DNA of 64,000 nucleotides from Dickeya dianthicola NCPPB 453 (GTDB lineage Bacteria > Pseudomonadota > Gammaproteobacteria > Enterobacterales > Enterobacteriaceae), in NCBI RefSeq assembly GCF_000365305.1, contig NZ_CM001841.1, positions 1,574,913 through 1,638,912 on the forward strand, given 5' to 3'. The stretch's first letter is position 1; each line of letters starts with the position of its first letter. The notes below the pieces were generated by a model. The model did not search any database. It was not told where the DNA came from and saw nothing but the letters and a program-made list of their open reading frames with translations. Shown piece by piece: positions 52,082 through 60,831 of this stretch. The position numbers were made by a program, and so were the translations under genes.

Positions 52082-53389
52082 TCAGTCGCGTCCAGCATGA
52101 AACGCAGACGGCTCCCAGCGACGAAACAGCACGCTGGCATTCACCCCGCCAAACCCAAACCCATTCGACAGGGCGTATTGAATCGGCATTTCCCGTGCCG
52201 ATGTCGCCACCAGGTTAAGGCCGCTGGCTAACTCATCGGGATGGGTAAGGTTGAGGGTGGGGGGAACAATTTGATCACGCAGCGCCAGAATGGTGAAGAT
52301 GGCTTCGATGCCGCCGGCAGCCCCCAGTAAATGACCGGTACTGGATTTGGTCGACGTAATCGCTACGTTGGACTCGGTTCCGAACACAGTCCGAATCGCA
52401 TTCAGCTCTCCCCGATCGCCGACTGGCGTAGAGGTAGCATGTGCGTTGATGTGCTGAACATCGGCGGGGGCGATGCCGGCTTGTTGCAGCGCTTGCTGCA
52501 TCGCGCGTTGAGCGCCGTTGCCATCCTCCGGGCCTGCGGTCAGATGGTAGGCATCGGCGCTGGTGCCGTAGCCGACCAACTCCGCCAGCGGGCGTGCGCC
52601 TCGCGCCAGTGCATGGTCGAGAGACTCGATGACCAGCAGGCCAGCGCCTTCGGCCATGACAAAACCGTCCCGATCCTTATCAAAAGGGCGCGACGCTTCC
52701 TGAGGGCGATCGTTGAATGCGGTTGATAGCGCCCGAGCCGCCGCAAAGCATCCGAGTGTGACACGGTGCAGCGCCGCCTCGGTTCCGCCGCATAAGGCGA
52801 TGTCCGCTTCGCCGCTGCGTATCAGCCGTGCCGCATCGCCGATAGCCTGCACACCCGCAGCGCAAGCCGTTACCGGCGTCCCCAGCGGCCCTTTGAAGCC
52901 GTGTGCGATAGAGACATGGCCCGCCGCCATGTTGGCGAGAAAGGACGGTGCGGTAAATGGCGAAAGCCGACGTGGCCCCCGCTCATCGGTTGTGCGCACA
53001 GCTTCAGCGATGGCGCCGAACCCGCCGACACCAGAGGCAATAATCGTTGCTGTCCGCTGTCGCTGGGCTTCTTCGCTTGGGTTCCACCCGGCCTGAGTGA
53101 GCGCTTCTTTTGCAGCCATTAACGCAAACTCAATGAAACGATCCATTTTCTTGCGCTCTTTGGGCGCAATGATGTCCCCCGCGTCATAGCCCGCCAGCGG
53201 GTCTTCCTCCCGGTCTGGCACCCGTCCGCCTATCGACGTGCCGGTGCCATCGGTAAGTTCGACCGGTAAAGTTCGAATACCCGATTGCCCTGCCAGCAGA
53301 CGGGACCAAACGGTTTCGCTACCACACCCTAATGGCCCGACAATACCCGTACCCGTCACGACGATGCGTACAGCGTTTCCCGTATTCAT
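52082..53389 (-). CDS. Beta-ketoacyl-ACP synthase II-like (FabF-type)
   Basis: This 435-aa condensing enzyme has the complete active site: Cys-176 in PVTACAAGVQAIGDA, His-317 in INAHATSTPVGD, Lys-348 and His-353 in TSTKSSTGHLLGAAGG. It joins malonyl-ACP to an acyl chain. AGAGGTG precedes the ATG. It is the last gene of adaptor-RND-SDR-KAS, not near fabD/acpP, so it is probably an accessory KAS making or editing a special acyl product. No ACP or thioesterase gene is nearby. The housekeeping fabF should lie elsewhere. Confidence 0.88.
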   Translation of the reverse strand: MNTGNAVRIVVTGTGIVGPLGCGSETVWSRLLAGQSGIRTLPVELTDGTGTSIGGRVPDREEDPLAGYDAGDIIAPKERKKMDRFIEFALMAAKEALTQAGWNPSEEAQRQRTATIIASGVGGFGAIAEAVRTTDERGPRRLSPFTAPSFLANMAAGHVSIAHGFKGPLGTPVTACAAGVQAIGDAARLIRSGEADIALCGGTEAALHRVTLGCFAAARALSTAFNDRPQEASRPFDKDRDGFVMAEGAGLLVIESLDHALARGARPLAELVGYGTSADAYHLTAGPEDGNGAQRAMQQALQQAGIAPADVQHINAHATSTPVGDRGELNAIRTVFGTESNVAITSTKSSTGHLLGAAGGIEAIFTILALRDQIVPPTLNLTHPDELASGLNLVATSAREMPIQYALSNGFGFGGVNASVLFRRWEPSAFHAGRD

Positions 53390-53437
53390 GGTGCATTCAC
53401 CTCTAAAATACTGATGGTTTGAAAGCGCAATAGATTT

Positions 53438-54265
53438 TCAATTGAGCCCGAAGGTTTTGCGTAAACTGGCGTCGACAGGCCCCGCCGGCATAAAGCGGCG
53501 CAATTTACGCAATAAAGAGGCTTGCCCCGACGGTGTGCGGCGCATCTGCCACGGCCCCAGCGCCGCATCGACAATGGCGGTGGCCACACCTTCAGGGTCG
53601 GGCGCATTTTTGACGCTGTTGACAATCGCGAGCGATGCAAGGGTACGTTCGTGATCATAGGCATCGATTTTTGCCTGTGCCTGTGGGGTATTAATGTCCA
53701 GATTAGTTCTGGTGAAAGAGGGTTCGACCAGCGTGACGCGAATACCGAATTGGCGTACTTCGTGATCCAGACTTTCCGTTAGCCCCTCGACCGCGTGCTT
53801 GGATGCTGAATAAAGCCCCATGTACGGAGCCGGGAGGAAACCGAGCACCGAGCTGACATTGATTATCCTCCCGCGACCCTGTGCCCGCATGTGCGGCAGC
53901 ACGGCCTGTATTGTGCGCAAGATACTGAACACGTTGGTATCGAACAGGGCGGCGGCTTCCGCCGTCGACGTCTCTTCCACCGCGCCGACTAAGCTCGTTC
54001 CCGCATTATTGATAAGCACATCAATACGTTGAGCCCGCTCAACGATAGACTGAATGCCACGCTGTACGGTGTCGTCATCACGCACATCCATTTCGATCAG
54101 TTCCACACCGGGCAATGCGTTCGCGGTGTTGATGTTGCGCACGGTGCCGAAGACTATGCAGCCCTGGCTGGCAAATTTCTCCGCCACGGCACGTCCTATG
54201 CCTGATGACACGCCGGTCACCACCACAACGCTTGATTTCGGCATGGCAGGTTTTAATTTTGACAT
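53438..54265 (-). CDS. Short-chain dehydrogenase/reductase
   Basis: This 275-aa protein starts at [12 protein letters not shown] (ATG 54265) with GAGAGGAC upstream. It is a classical SDR: NAD(P) motif TGVSSGIG at residues 17-24, NNAG at 86-89, catalytic Ser near 139 and Tyr-152/Lys-156 in YSASK. The absence of an acidic residue after the second strand (FGTVRNI) suggests NADPH. It lies 42 bp after the RND gene and 48 bp before the KAS gene. A FabG-like partner for that KAS is possible. Confidence 0.87.
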   Translation of the reverse strand: MSKLKPAMPKSSVVVVTGVSSGIGRAVAEKFASQGCIVFGTVRNINTANALPGVELIEMDVRDDDTVQRGIQSIVERAQRIDVLINNAGTSLVGAVEETSTAEAAALFDTNVFSILRTIQAVLPHMRAQGRGRIINVSSVLGFLPAPYMGLYSASKHAVEGLTESLDHEVRQFGIRVTLVEPSFTRTNLDINTPQAQAKIDAYDHERTLASLAIVNSVKNAPDPEGVATAIVDAALGPWQMRRTPSGQASLLRKLRRFMPAGPVDASLRKTFGLN

Positions 54266-54307
54266 AGCAAGTCCTCTCAAATCAGATAAATAGGGGTAAA
54301 TCACCGA

Positions 54308-57300
54308 TCAGTGGTGATGAGCCGCTCTGATCTTGAACCAGATGGAATACATCGCCGGCAGGAACACCAGCGTCAGGACCGTTCCGGCCAGGGTGCCGCC
54401 AATCAGCGTGTAGGCCAGCGTTCCCCAGAACACCGAATGGGTCAGCGGGATAAACGCCAGAATCGCCGCCAGCGCCGTCAGCAGCACCGGCCGGGCTCGC
54501 TGTACGGTGGCTTCGACGACGGCACGGAATGGATCCAGCCCCTCCTGTTCGTTGTGGTGGATCTGCCCAATCAGTATCAGCGTGTTGCGCATCAGGATCC
54601 CCGATAACGCAATCAGGCCAACCAGCGCGTTGATGCCGAACGGTTGCTGGAACAGCAGCAGGGTCGGCACCACGCCGATCAACCCCAGCGGACTGGTCAG
54701 GAACACCATCACCATTGCCGCAATCGAGCGCACCTGCAAAATGATGATGAGCAGCGTGAGGGCGATCATGATCGGGAAAAGAGGCAGCATGGCTTTGGTC
54801 GCCTTGGCGGATTCCTCGATCGAGCCGGCCTGTTCGATCCGATAGCCTGCCGGCAGATGCGCGATGATCGGTTGCAACTGCGTCATGATGGCAGTGGAAA
54901 CATCCGGCGGTTGCAGTCCTTCGGCGATGTCGCCGCGAACCGTGATGGTCGGTGTGCGGTCACGACGTCGCAGGATCGGGTCTTCCATGCGTACATCGAC
55001 CGACCCCACCTGAGACAACGGGATGCGTTGCCCGGCGGAACCGACCAGCGTAAAGTCGGCGATCCTGGCGGGATCAAGGCGGATATCGCCCGCCGCGCGG
55101 CCGACAACCTGTACCGAGCGAATATCTTCGCGTACTTCCGTAAGCGGTATTCCACTGAGCAGGAACTGCAACTGTGAGGATACCGAGTTGGAAGTCAGCC
55201 CCACGGCCTGGAGCCGGTCCTGGTTGAGCGTGAAGTGCAAGGTTGGAACACGCGATCCCCAATCCGTATTGACGGTGCGCATCATCGGGCTGGCGCGCAT
55301 CACTGTCCCGACTTCATCGGCGATGGCGCGCAGCTTGTCCGGATCCGGCCCCATGACACGGTAGGCGACGGGGAAAGGAGAATAGGGGCCGAACACGAGT
55401 TGTGTCACCCGCACCCTGGCCTCGGAGGCCAATCCATCGGCAACAACGTTACGTAGTCTGAATTTGAGCGCTTCCCGTTCTTCTTGATTACCTGTCAGTA
55501 CCACAATTTTGGCGAACGACGGATCAGGTAGCTCGGGCGACATTGCCAGATAGAATCGTGGTGCACCCTGGCCGATGTAAGACGTCACGATCCGCGCTTC
55601 TTTCTGCTGTGCCAGCCAGGCTTCGACTTTCGCAGTGGCGGCGCTGGTTTGCTCAATCGAGGTGCCATACGGCATCTGCACTTCAACCAACACTTCTGGC
55701 CGGTCGGACGTCGGGAAGAACTGCTTCTTGACTGCCCCCATGCCAAGCACCGATACCACGAACAGCGTGATAACCGCGCCGGCGACGAGCCACTTGCGGG
55801 CAATAACGAGCCCCAGCACCTGCCGAAAGCGGTTGTAGTTACGGGTGTTGTAGATGGCGTCGTGCCCACCCTCGACCTTCTTGATATCCGGCAACATCTT
55901 CACCCCCAGATAAGGGGTAAATGCCACCGCTACCACCCAGGACGCGATCAGCGCGACGCCGACGATCCAGAACATATTGCTGGTGTATTCACCGGCGGTA
56001 GAGCGGGCGAACCCGTTCGGCATGAAGCCGATGGCCGTTACCAGCGTACCGGAAAGCATCGGGGCCGCGGTGTGGCTCCAGGCATAGGCCGACGCTTTGA
56101 TGCGGCTATAACCTTCTTCCATTTTCACCACCATCATTTCGATGGCGATGATGGCGTCATCCACCAGCAAGCCCAGCGCCAGAATCAGCGAACCCAGCGT
56201 GATGCGGTCGAAATTCTTGCCGGTGGCGGCCATGATGACGAACACGGCCGCCAGCGTCAGCGGAACCGCCGCGGCGACCACGATACCGACGCGCCAGCCC
56301 ATACTGAGAAAGCACACCACCATCACGACCAGCAACGCGACGAAGAACTTGACCATGAACTCGTTGACCGCCGAACTGATGTTGACGGCCTGATCGGTCA
56401 CTTTGCTCAAGGTCATGCCCAAGGGAAGCCCTGCGTTGATATTAGTGACTTCCGCTTCAAGCGCCTGGCCGAGTTTAAGCCCGTTCCAGCCGTCACGCAT
56501 CACGACGCCCAGCAACAGCGCCGGTTCACCGTTGCTGCGGACCATAAAGGTCGAGGGGTCTTCATAACCGCGCTCGACGGTGGCCACATCCGCTAACTTC
56601 AGCGTCCGTCCCTGCGCCACGATAGGGGTCTGGCGGATTTTCTCCAGGTTATCGAACGCGCCGTCGACGCGCACAAACACCTGCGGCCCTTTGGTTTCGA
56701 TGGAGCCGGCCGGGGTCAGTACGTTCTGGTTATTGAGCGCAGCGAAGATATCCTGCGGCGTGACGCCCAACGTAGCCAGTCGGTCGTGGGAGAACGAAAC
56801 GAAAATGCGCTCAGGCTGCTCCCCGATGATATTGACCTTCTTCACCCCAGGAACGTGCAGCAGTTGCTGGCGCAATGTTTCCGCATCCCGCACCAGCAGC
56901 CGCTGCGGTTCGCCTTTGGCTTTGAGCGCAAACAGCGCGAACGTCACGTCGGCATATTCGTCGTTGATGATGGGGCCGACGACGCCGGCAGGCAATTTTT
57001 TGGCTTCATCCCCCATCTTTTTGCGCGCCTGATAAAACTCCTCCTGAATCTCCGAAGGCGGCGCGCTGTCAAGCAGAGAAAGCATGGTGATAGCCAGACC
57101 GGGGCGGGTGTAGGTTTCCGCACGGTCGTACCAGCGTAGCTCCTGCAGGCGTTTTTCCAGCGGTTCGGCAACCTGATCCTGCATTTCCTGCGCCGTGGCG
57201 CCCGGCCAGGCGGTGACGATGGTCATCTGCTTGACTGTAAACGGCGGATCTTCTGCGCGTCCGAGCTGAAAAAACGCGAGGATACCGGCGACGGTGATCA

Positions 57301-57373
57301 GGAAGATCAGAAACAACGTAATGGCGCGTTCGCGTACCGCGAGCGCCGACAGATTGAAACGGCTTTCACTCAC
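54308..57373 (-). CDS. RND efflux pump, inner-membrane subunit
   Basis: This 1021-aa HAE1-family pump has twelve membrane helices and two large periplasmic loops. The proton-relay pair Asp-405/Asp-406 in GLLVDDAIIAIE on helix 4 is intact. The N-terminus (RERAITLFLIFLITVAGILA, then LGRAEDPPFTVKQM) is that of the TriC/MexK-like branch, not of AcrB. It starts in an ATGA overlap with the adaptor gene. Substrates are not predictable; it works with the adaptor and the channel encoded at 59321. Confidence 0.9.
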   Translation of the reverse strand: MSESRFNLSALAVRERAITLFLIFLITVAGILAFFQLGRAEDPPFTVKQMTIVTAWPGATAQEMQDQVAEPLEKRLQELRWYDRAETYTRPGLAITMLSLLDSAPPSEIQEEFYQARKKMGDEAKKLPAGVVGPIINDEYADVTFALFALKAKGEPQRLLVRDAETLRQQLLHVPGVKKVNIIGEQPERIFVSFSHDRLATLGVTPQDIFAALNNQNVLTPAGSIETKGPQVFVRVDGAFDNLEKIRQTPIVAQGRTLKLADVATVERGYEDPSTFMVRSNGEPALLLGVVMRDGWNGLKLGQALEAEVTNINAGLPLGMTLSKVTDQAVNISSAVNEFMVKFFVALLVVMVVCFLSMGWRVGIVVAAAVPLTLAAVFVIMAATGKNFDRITLGSLILALGLLVDDAIIAIEMMVVKMEEGYSRIKASAYAWSHTAAPMLSGTLVTAIGFMPNGFARSTAGEYTSNMFWIVGVALIASWVVAVAFTPYLGVKMLPDIKKVEGGHDAIYNTRNYNRFRQVLGLVIARKWLVAGAVITLFVVSVLGMGAVKKQFFPTSDRPEVLVEVQMPYGTSIEQTSAATAKVEAWLAQQKEARIVTSYIGQGAPRFYLAMSPELPDPSFAKIVVLTGNQEEREALKFRLRNVVADGLASEARVRVTQLVFGPYSPFPVAYRVMGPDPDKLRAIADEVGTVMRASPMMRTVNTDWGSRVPTLHFTLNQDRLQAVGLTSNSVSSQLQFLLSGIPLTEVREDIRSVQVVGRAAGDIRLDPARIADFTLVGSAGQRIPLSQVGSVDVRMEDPILRRRDRTPTITVRGDIAEGLQPPDVSTAIMTQLQPIIAHLPAGYRIEQAGSIEESAKATKAMLPLFPIMIALTLLIIILQVRSIAAMVMVFLTSPLGLIGVVPTLLLFQQPFGINALVGLIALSGILMRNTLILIGQIHHNEQEGLDPFRAVVEATVQRARPVLLTALAAILAFIPLTHSVFWGTLAYTLIGGTLAGTVLTLVFLPAMYSIWFKIRAAHHH

Positions 57374-58485
57374 GGGCGACCTCCCGCAGCAGCAGTGGTG
57401 GCGGCAACTTCAGCGACCCGCACTGCTTCGCCTTCGCGCAGCAGGTGCGCGCCGAGCGCGACGATCTGGTCACCTGGTTGTATCTGGCCGGTGATGCGTG
57501 CGGTGTCGTCGCTCATATGCTGAATGGCGACCGGGCGCCAGGTTACCGTCGCCGGTTCGCCGTGAATCACCCACACGCCCGGCCCTTTGCCGGCGTCAAA
57601 CAAGGCGGCCAGCGGCACTTGCAGGCTTCCCTGCGTAGCGGATTGCTGGTCGGGGATGCGGATCATCACCGTGGTTCCCAGCGGGGCATTGGCCAGCTCG
57701 CCTTGCAGTACATAGCGTGCCTCGAATGTGCGCGTCAGCTTATCCGCCGTGTTGGAGAGTTGTCGCAGGGTGGCCGGACTGCCGATGCCTGCCTGACCAA
57801 AGCGTGTCGCCAGCCCGGTTGAACCGAGCGCGGGGCGCAGCGTTTCCGGTAGCTGGATAATCGCTTCGCGCTGCCCGGCCTGAGCCAAACGTACGACGGT
57901 TTGCCCGGCGCTGACCACTTGGCCCGGTTCGGCCAGCGTTTCCATGACGATGCCATCGCCATCAGCGACCAATACCGCATAACGGCTGGCATTGCGGGCC
58001 ACATCGGCCTGGGCTTGTGCCGCGCTGAGCTGGGCTTTGGCTGCGTCTGCCGCTGCTTTCACCTGGTCGTAAGCGGATGACGATATCGCGCCGGTTCCGC
58101 GCAGGCCGCGGTAGCGGGCTTCATCTTCAGTGGTTTGCAGCGCCCGCGCACGGGCGGCGGCCACCGTTTCCTGCTGTGTACGCGCGGCGAGTTCCAAATC
58201 GACAGGGTCAAGACGCATGAGCGGCTGACCACGTTTGACGGTTTGCCCCGCATCGACCAGTCGTTCCAGCACCTTGCCGGAGACACGAAATCCCAGATCA
58301 CTCTCTACCCGAGCAGCGACCGTTCCGGTGAAGGACCGCGACTCAACTCCAGCCCCCTGGACGGTTGCGGCGCGCACCAGCGGTGCCTGCGTTCGTGGAT
58401 CGGAGGGTGTTTTTTCGCCGCAGGCGGCCAGGGCAAACGGCAGTGCGCAAATGACTGCAAATGAAAGGAGGCGGCGACGAGCCAT
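57370..58485 (-). CDS. RND periplasmic adaptor lipoprotein
   Basis: This 371-aa membrane-fusion protein has a lipoprotein signal with lipobox LAAC (Cys-22). It has two biotinyl-lipoyl-like halves (GFRVSGKVLERLVDAGQTVK and DGIVMETLAEPGQVVSAGQT) flanking a helical hairpin (about 100-170). A beta-barrel domain follows. It links the pump to the outer-membrane channel. It is first in the operon; the shared operator lies 49 bp upstream. Confidence 0.9.
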   Translation of the reverse strand: MARRRLLSFAVICALPFALAACGEKTPSDPRTQAPLVRAATVQGAGVESRSFTGTVAARVESDLGFRVSGKVLERLVDAGQTVKRGQPLMRLDPVDLELAARTQQETVAAARARALQTTEDEARYRGLRGTGAISSSAYDQVKAAADAAKAQLSAAQAQADVARNASRYAVLVADGDGIVMETLAEPGQVVSAGQTVVRLAQAGQREAIIQLPETLRPALGSTGLATRFGQAGIGSPATLRQLSNTADKLTRTFEARYVLQGELANAPLGTTVMIRIPDQQSATQGSLQVPLAALFDAGKGPGVWVIHGEPATVTWRPVAIQHMSDDTARITGQIQPGDQIVALGAHLLREGEAVRVAEVAATTAAAGGRP

Positions 58486-58533
58486 ATGTAGAGTCCCCTT
58501 GACGGATTAATCAGGAGACTCATCTTTAAGCAT

Positions 58534-58557
58534 GTGACCAAATTAGTCAATAGTCAC
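58534..58557. promoter_or_regulatory. Putative TetR operator of the pump operon
   Basis: This 24-bp motif begins GTGACCA and ends ATAGTCAC. It matches 20 of 24 bases of the reverse complement of 59266-59289. On the minus strand TTGACT (a -35-like hexamer) lies within it, 17 bp before AAAGAT. Repressor binding here would block the adaptor-RND-SDR-KAS promoter. Confidence 0.65.
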
Positions 58558-58578
58558 TTCGTTATTATCACCGCGGTG

Positions 58579-59196
58579 CTAAGGCGATAAGCTCCGCAGT
58601 ACCAGGTTGGACAATTGTGCCGGCGCTTCGTCGATGTAATCGAAACTGTGCTGCAACATTAGCGGATTGAGGTAAGGGCGCATGACGAGATAAATCGCCA
58701 TCGTCGTTTCATCAAGCGGGGTCTTACGTTCAAAATCCCCGCTTTGTCGGCCTTCCAGCAAGATATCCTGAAGTAATGTCTGGATACGCTCCTCATAGGC
58801 GAGCGCCGACTGCCAGCGTTCGCTGGCGGAGGATGCCGCAATTTCATAAAGCTTTCTGTCCTGGAAGAACAAACGAAGGCTGGCTTCGACGGCGGCCTTA
58901 AACATCCGCCGCAATTTTTCCGGCGGCCGATCGGCTTCCTCCACCGCGGCACGGACCTCTGCTTCAATCTCACGCAGGCAGTTGGTGCAAATCATCTCGC
59001 CAATCACCTGCTTGGATGAGAAGAATTTATAAATGTAGGCTTTGGAAAAACCGATGGCCTTGGCGAGATCCGAAACCGTGGTTTTTTCGTAGCCGTAGCG
59101 GCTGAAATGCTCAGTCGCGGCGCTCACTATCTGATCCCGCACATCATGATCAGCTGGACCCCGGTTCGACACGGGATAAGGGTTTTCTTTGCTCAT
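58579..59196 (-). CDS. TetR family repressor of the efflux locus
   Basis: This 205-aa protein has an N-terminal helix-turn-helix (about 22-68: IVSAATEHFSRYGYEKTTVS, AIGFSKAYIYKFFSSKQVIG). Its C-terminal domain ends LSNLVLRSLSP. It lies between the two divergent efflux transcription units, upstream of the channel gene and downstream of the pump promoter. It is the natural candidate to bind the 24-bp motif found at both promoters. Confidence 0.87.
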   Translation of the reverse strand: MSKENPYPVSNRGPADHDVRDQIVSAATEHFSRYGYEKTTVSDLAKAIGFSKAYIYKFFSSKQVIGEMICTNCLREIEAEVRAAVEEADRPPEKLRRMFKAAVEASLRLFFQDRKLYEIAASSASERWQSALAYEERIQTLLQDILLEGRQSGDFERKTPLDETTMAIYLVMRPYLNPLMLQHSFDYIDEAPAQLSNLVLRSLSP

Positions 59197-59250
59197 GGTT
59201 TGCTATTTACCCCTGACATAATACGGAGGTTGCAGTCTACCCCCTGACTT

Positions 59251-59289
59251 ACTCGTTGACAACGAGTGACTATTTCGTAATATGGTCAC
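59251..59289 (+). promoter_or_regulatory. Promoter and operators of the outer-membrane channel gene
   Basis: TTGACA (59256-59261) and TAATAT (59278-59283) with a 16-bp spacer form a strong sigma-70 promoter toward the channel gene. A 7-bp inverted repeat, ACTCGTT-GAC-AACGAGT (59251-59267), covers the -35. The 24-bp motif GTGAC...GTCAC (59266-59289), shared with 58534-58557, covers the spacer and the -10. Repressor binding should occlude the polymerase. Confidence 0.7.
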
Positions 59290-59320
59290 AATTCGGTGTT
59301 ATGTCTATGTGGGAAAATAT

Positions 59321-60799
59321 ATGTTACCTAAGTCCCCTTTTATCGTCCTTGCCGTGGCTGGTCTATTAACCGGTTGCGCTGTCGGCCCTGATTACACCCG
59401 GCCCGATATGTCAATGCAGAAAAAATACCTTGGTCAGGCGGCAGTCACTCAACGGCATGCTGCGACCCAGGCTGAGCTTGTTACCTGGTGGGAAGGATTC
59501 GGCGACCCGCAATTGACTCGATTTGTCACCCTCGCGCAGGAACAGAATCTGGATCTTGCGCAAGCATCCGCGCGTGTGGTGCAGGCCCGGGCCGGTCTTG
59601 GCGCGGCGAATGCCGCACTGCTGCCTTCCGGCAACATTTCCGGTCAGGCGGGCCGTGCTTACCAGTCTGTCGAAACCCCGTTGGGGAAAGTACTGAATTC
59701 GACGCCGGGTTTCGACCGCTACGGTAATGCTTACGAGGCCAATCTCGGCGCCAGTTGGGAGCTGGATGTGTTCGGCGGCTTACGCCGTGGACGAGAAGCC
59801 GCACTCACCGAGTATCAGGCGTCTGAAGCGGGAGTGGTGGCAACACGTCTGGCGGTAGCCGCACAAACCGCCGACATTTACATCACGATTCGTGGATTGC
59901 AGGCCCGTCTGAACGTCGCCCGTCGGCAAGTGCAAACGCAGCAGGATTTGCTCGCAACCATCAACCGCTTGTATGACAAAGGGTTGGCGGCGGAGCTTCA
60001 GGTAAGACAGGCCGAAGGCGCATTGGCGCAGGTGCAGGCATCGGTGCCCGTTTTACAAACTGCACTGGATACGGCGATGAACGCACTGGATGTGATGCTG
60101 GGGTCGGCGCCGGGTACGAACCGGGCAGTACTGGCTGAGGCGAGCGCCATTCCCGCTGCGCCGCAAATCACCGCGACCGGCACGCCGGGCGAGCTGCTTC
60201 GACGCCGGCCGGACCTGATCGTGGCTGAACGTCGCTTAGCCGCATCCAATGCGCGTATTGGTGTCGCCATTGCTGAGTATTATCCCAAGTTTTCCCTGAG
60301 CGGGCTGCTCGGCAGCGCGACGACGGTGTCCGGCAGCAACCTGTTCACCAGCGGGGCCAGTCAATCGTCCGGTGTGATCGGTTTGCGCTGGCGGTTGTTC
60401 GATTTCGGCCGCATCAATGCGCAGATCAACCAAGCCAAAGGCCAGGAAGCCGAGACGCTGGCGGCCTATAGACTGGCGGTACTACGGGCCACAGAAGATG
60501 TGGAAAACGCCTTCTCGGCGCTGGTTAACAATGAGGAGCAGGCTCATGTGCTGACGCAAGGGGTTGATTCACTCAGCCGGGCACGGGATGCCGCGTTTGC
60601 GGCCTATCAGCACGGCACCCTTAGCCTGATAGAGGTGCTGCAAGCCGACGAAAGTATGCTGCGGGCTTCTGATGCGCGACTTCAGGCGCAAGCCGAATCC
60701 GCACGCGCGGCGGTCGCGGCGTTCAAAGCACTCGGCGGCGGCTGGCAACCCGGTGAAACGGCGGCGGCTCCCAGCCAGCACAGCAATAGCGGCGTTTAA
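59321..60799 (+). CDS. Outer-membrane efflux lipoprotein (NodT/OprM family)
   Basis: This 492-aa protein starts at MLPKSPFIVLA (ATG 59321, GTGGGAAAA site). A lipobox LTGC (Cys-19) is followed by AVGPDYTRPD, typical of NodT-family RND channels. It has two OEP repeats; the second begins near LRRRPDLIVAERRLAASNARI. It is the TolC-like exit duct for the pump encoded on the other strand. The MATE gene follows 32 bp later. Confidence 0.9.
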   Translation: MLPKSPFIVLAVAGLLTGCAVGPDYTRPDMSMQKKYLGQAAVTQRHAATQAELVTWWEGFGDPQLTRFVTLAQEQNLDLAQASARVVQARAGLGAANAALLPSGNISGQAGRAYQSVETPLGKVLNSTPGFDRYGNAYEANLGASWELDVFGGLRRGREAALTEYQASEAGVVATRLAVAAQTADIYITIRGLQARLNVARRQVQTQQDLLATINRLYDKGLAAELQVRQAEGALAQVQASVPVLQTALDTAMNALDVMLGSAPGTNRAVLAEASAIPAAPQITATGTPGELLRRRPDLIVAERRLAASNARIGVAIAEYYPKFSLSGLLGSATTVSGSNLFTSGASQSSGVIGLRWRLFDFGRINAQINQAKGQEAETLAAYRLAVLRATEDVENAFSALVNNEEQAHVLTQGVDSLSRARDAAFAAYQHGTLSLIEVLQADESMLRASDARLQAQAESARAAVAAFKALGGGWQPGETAAAPSQHSNSGV

Positions 60800-60831
60800 A
60801 TTTTATTCATAACACTGAGTGTTGGGCCTGC

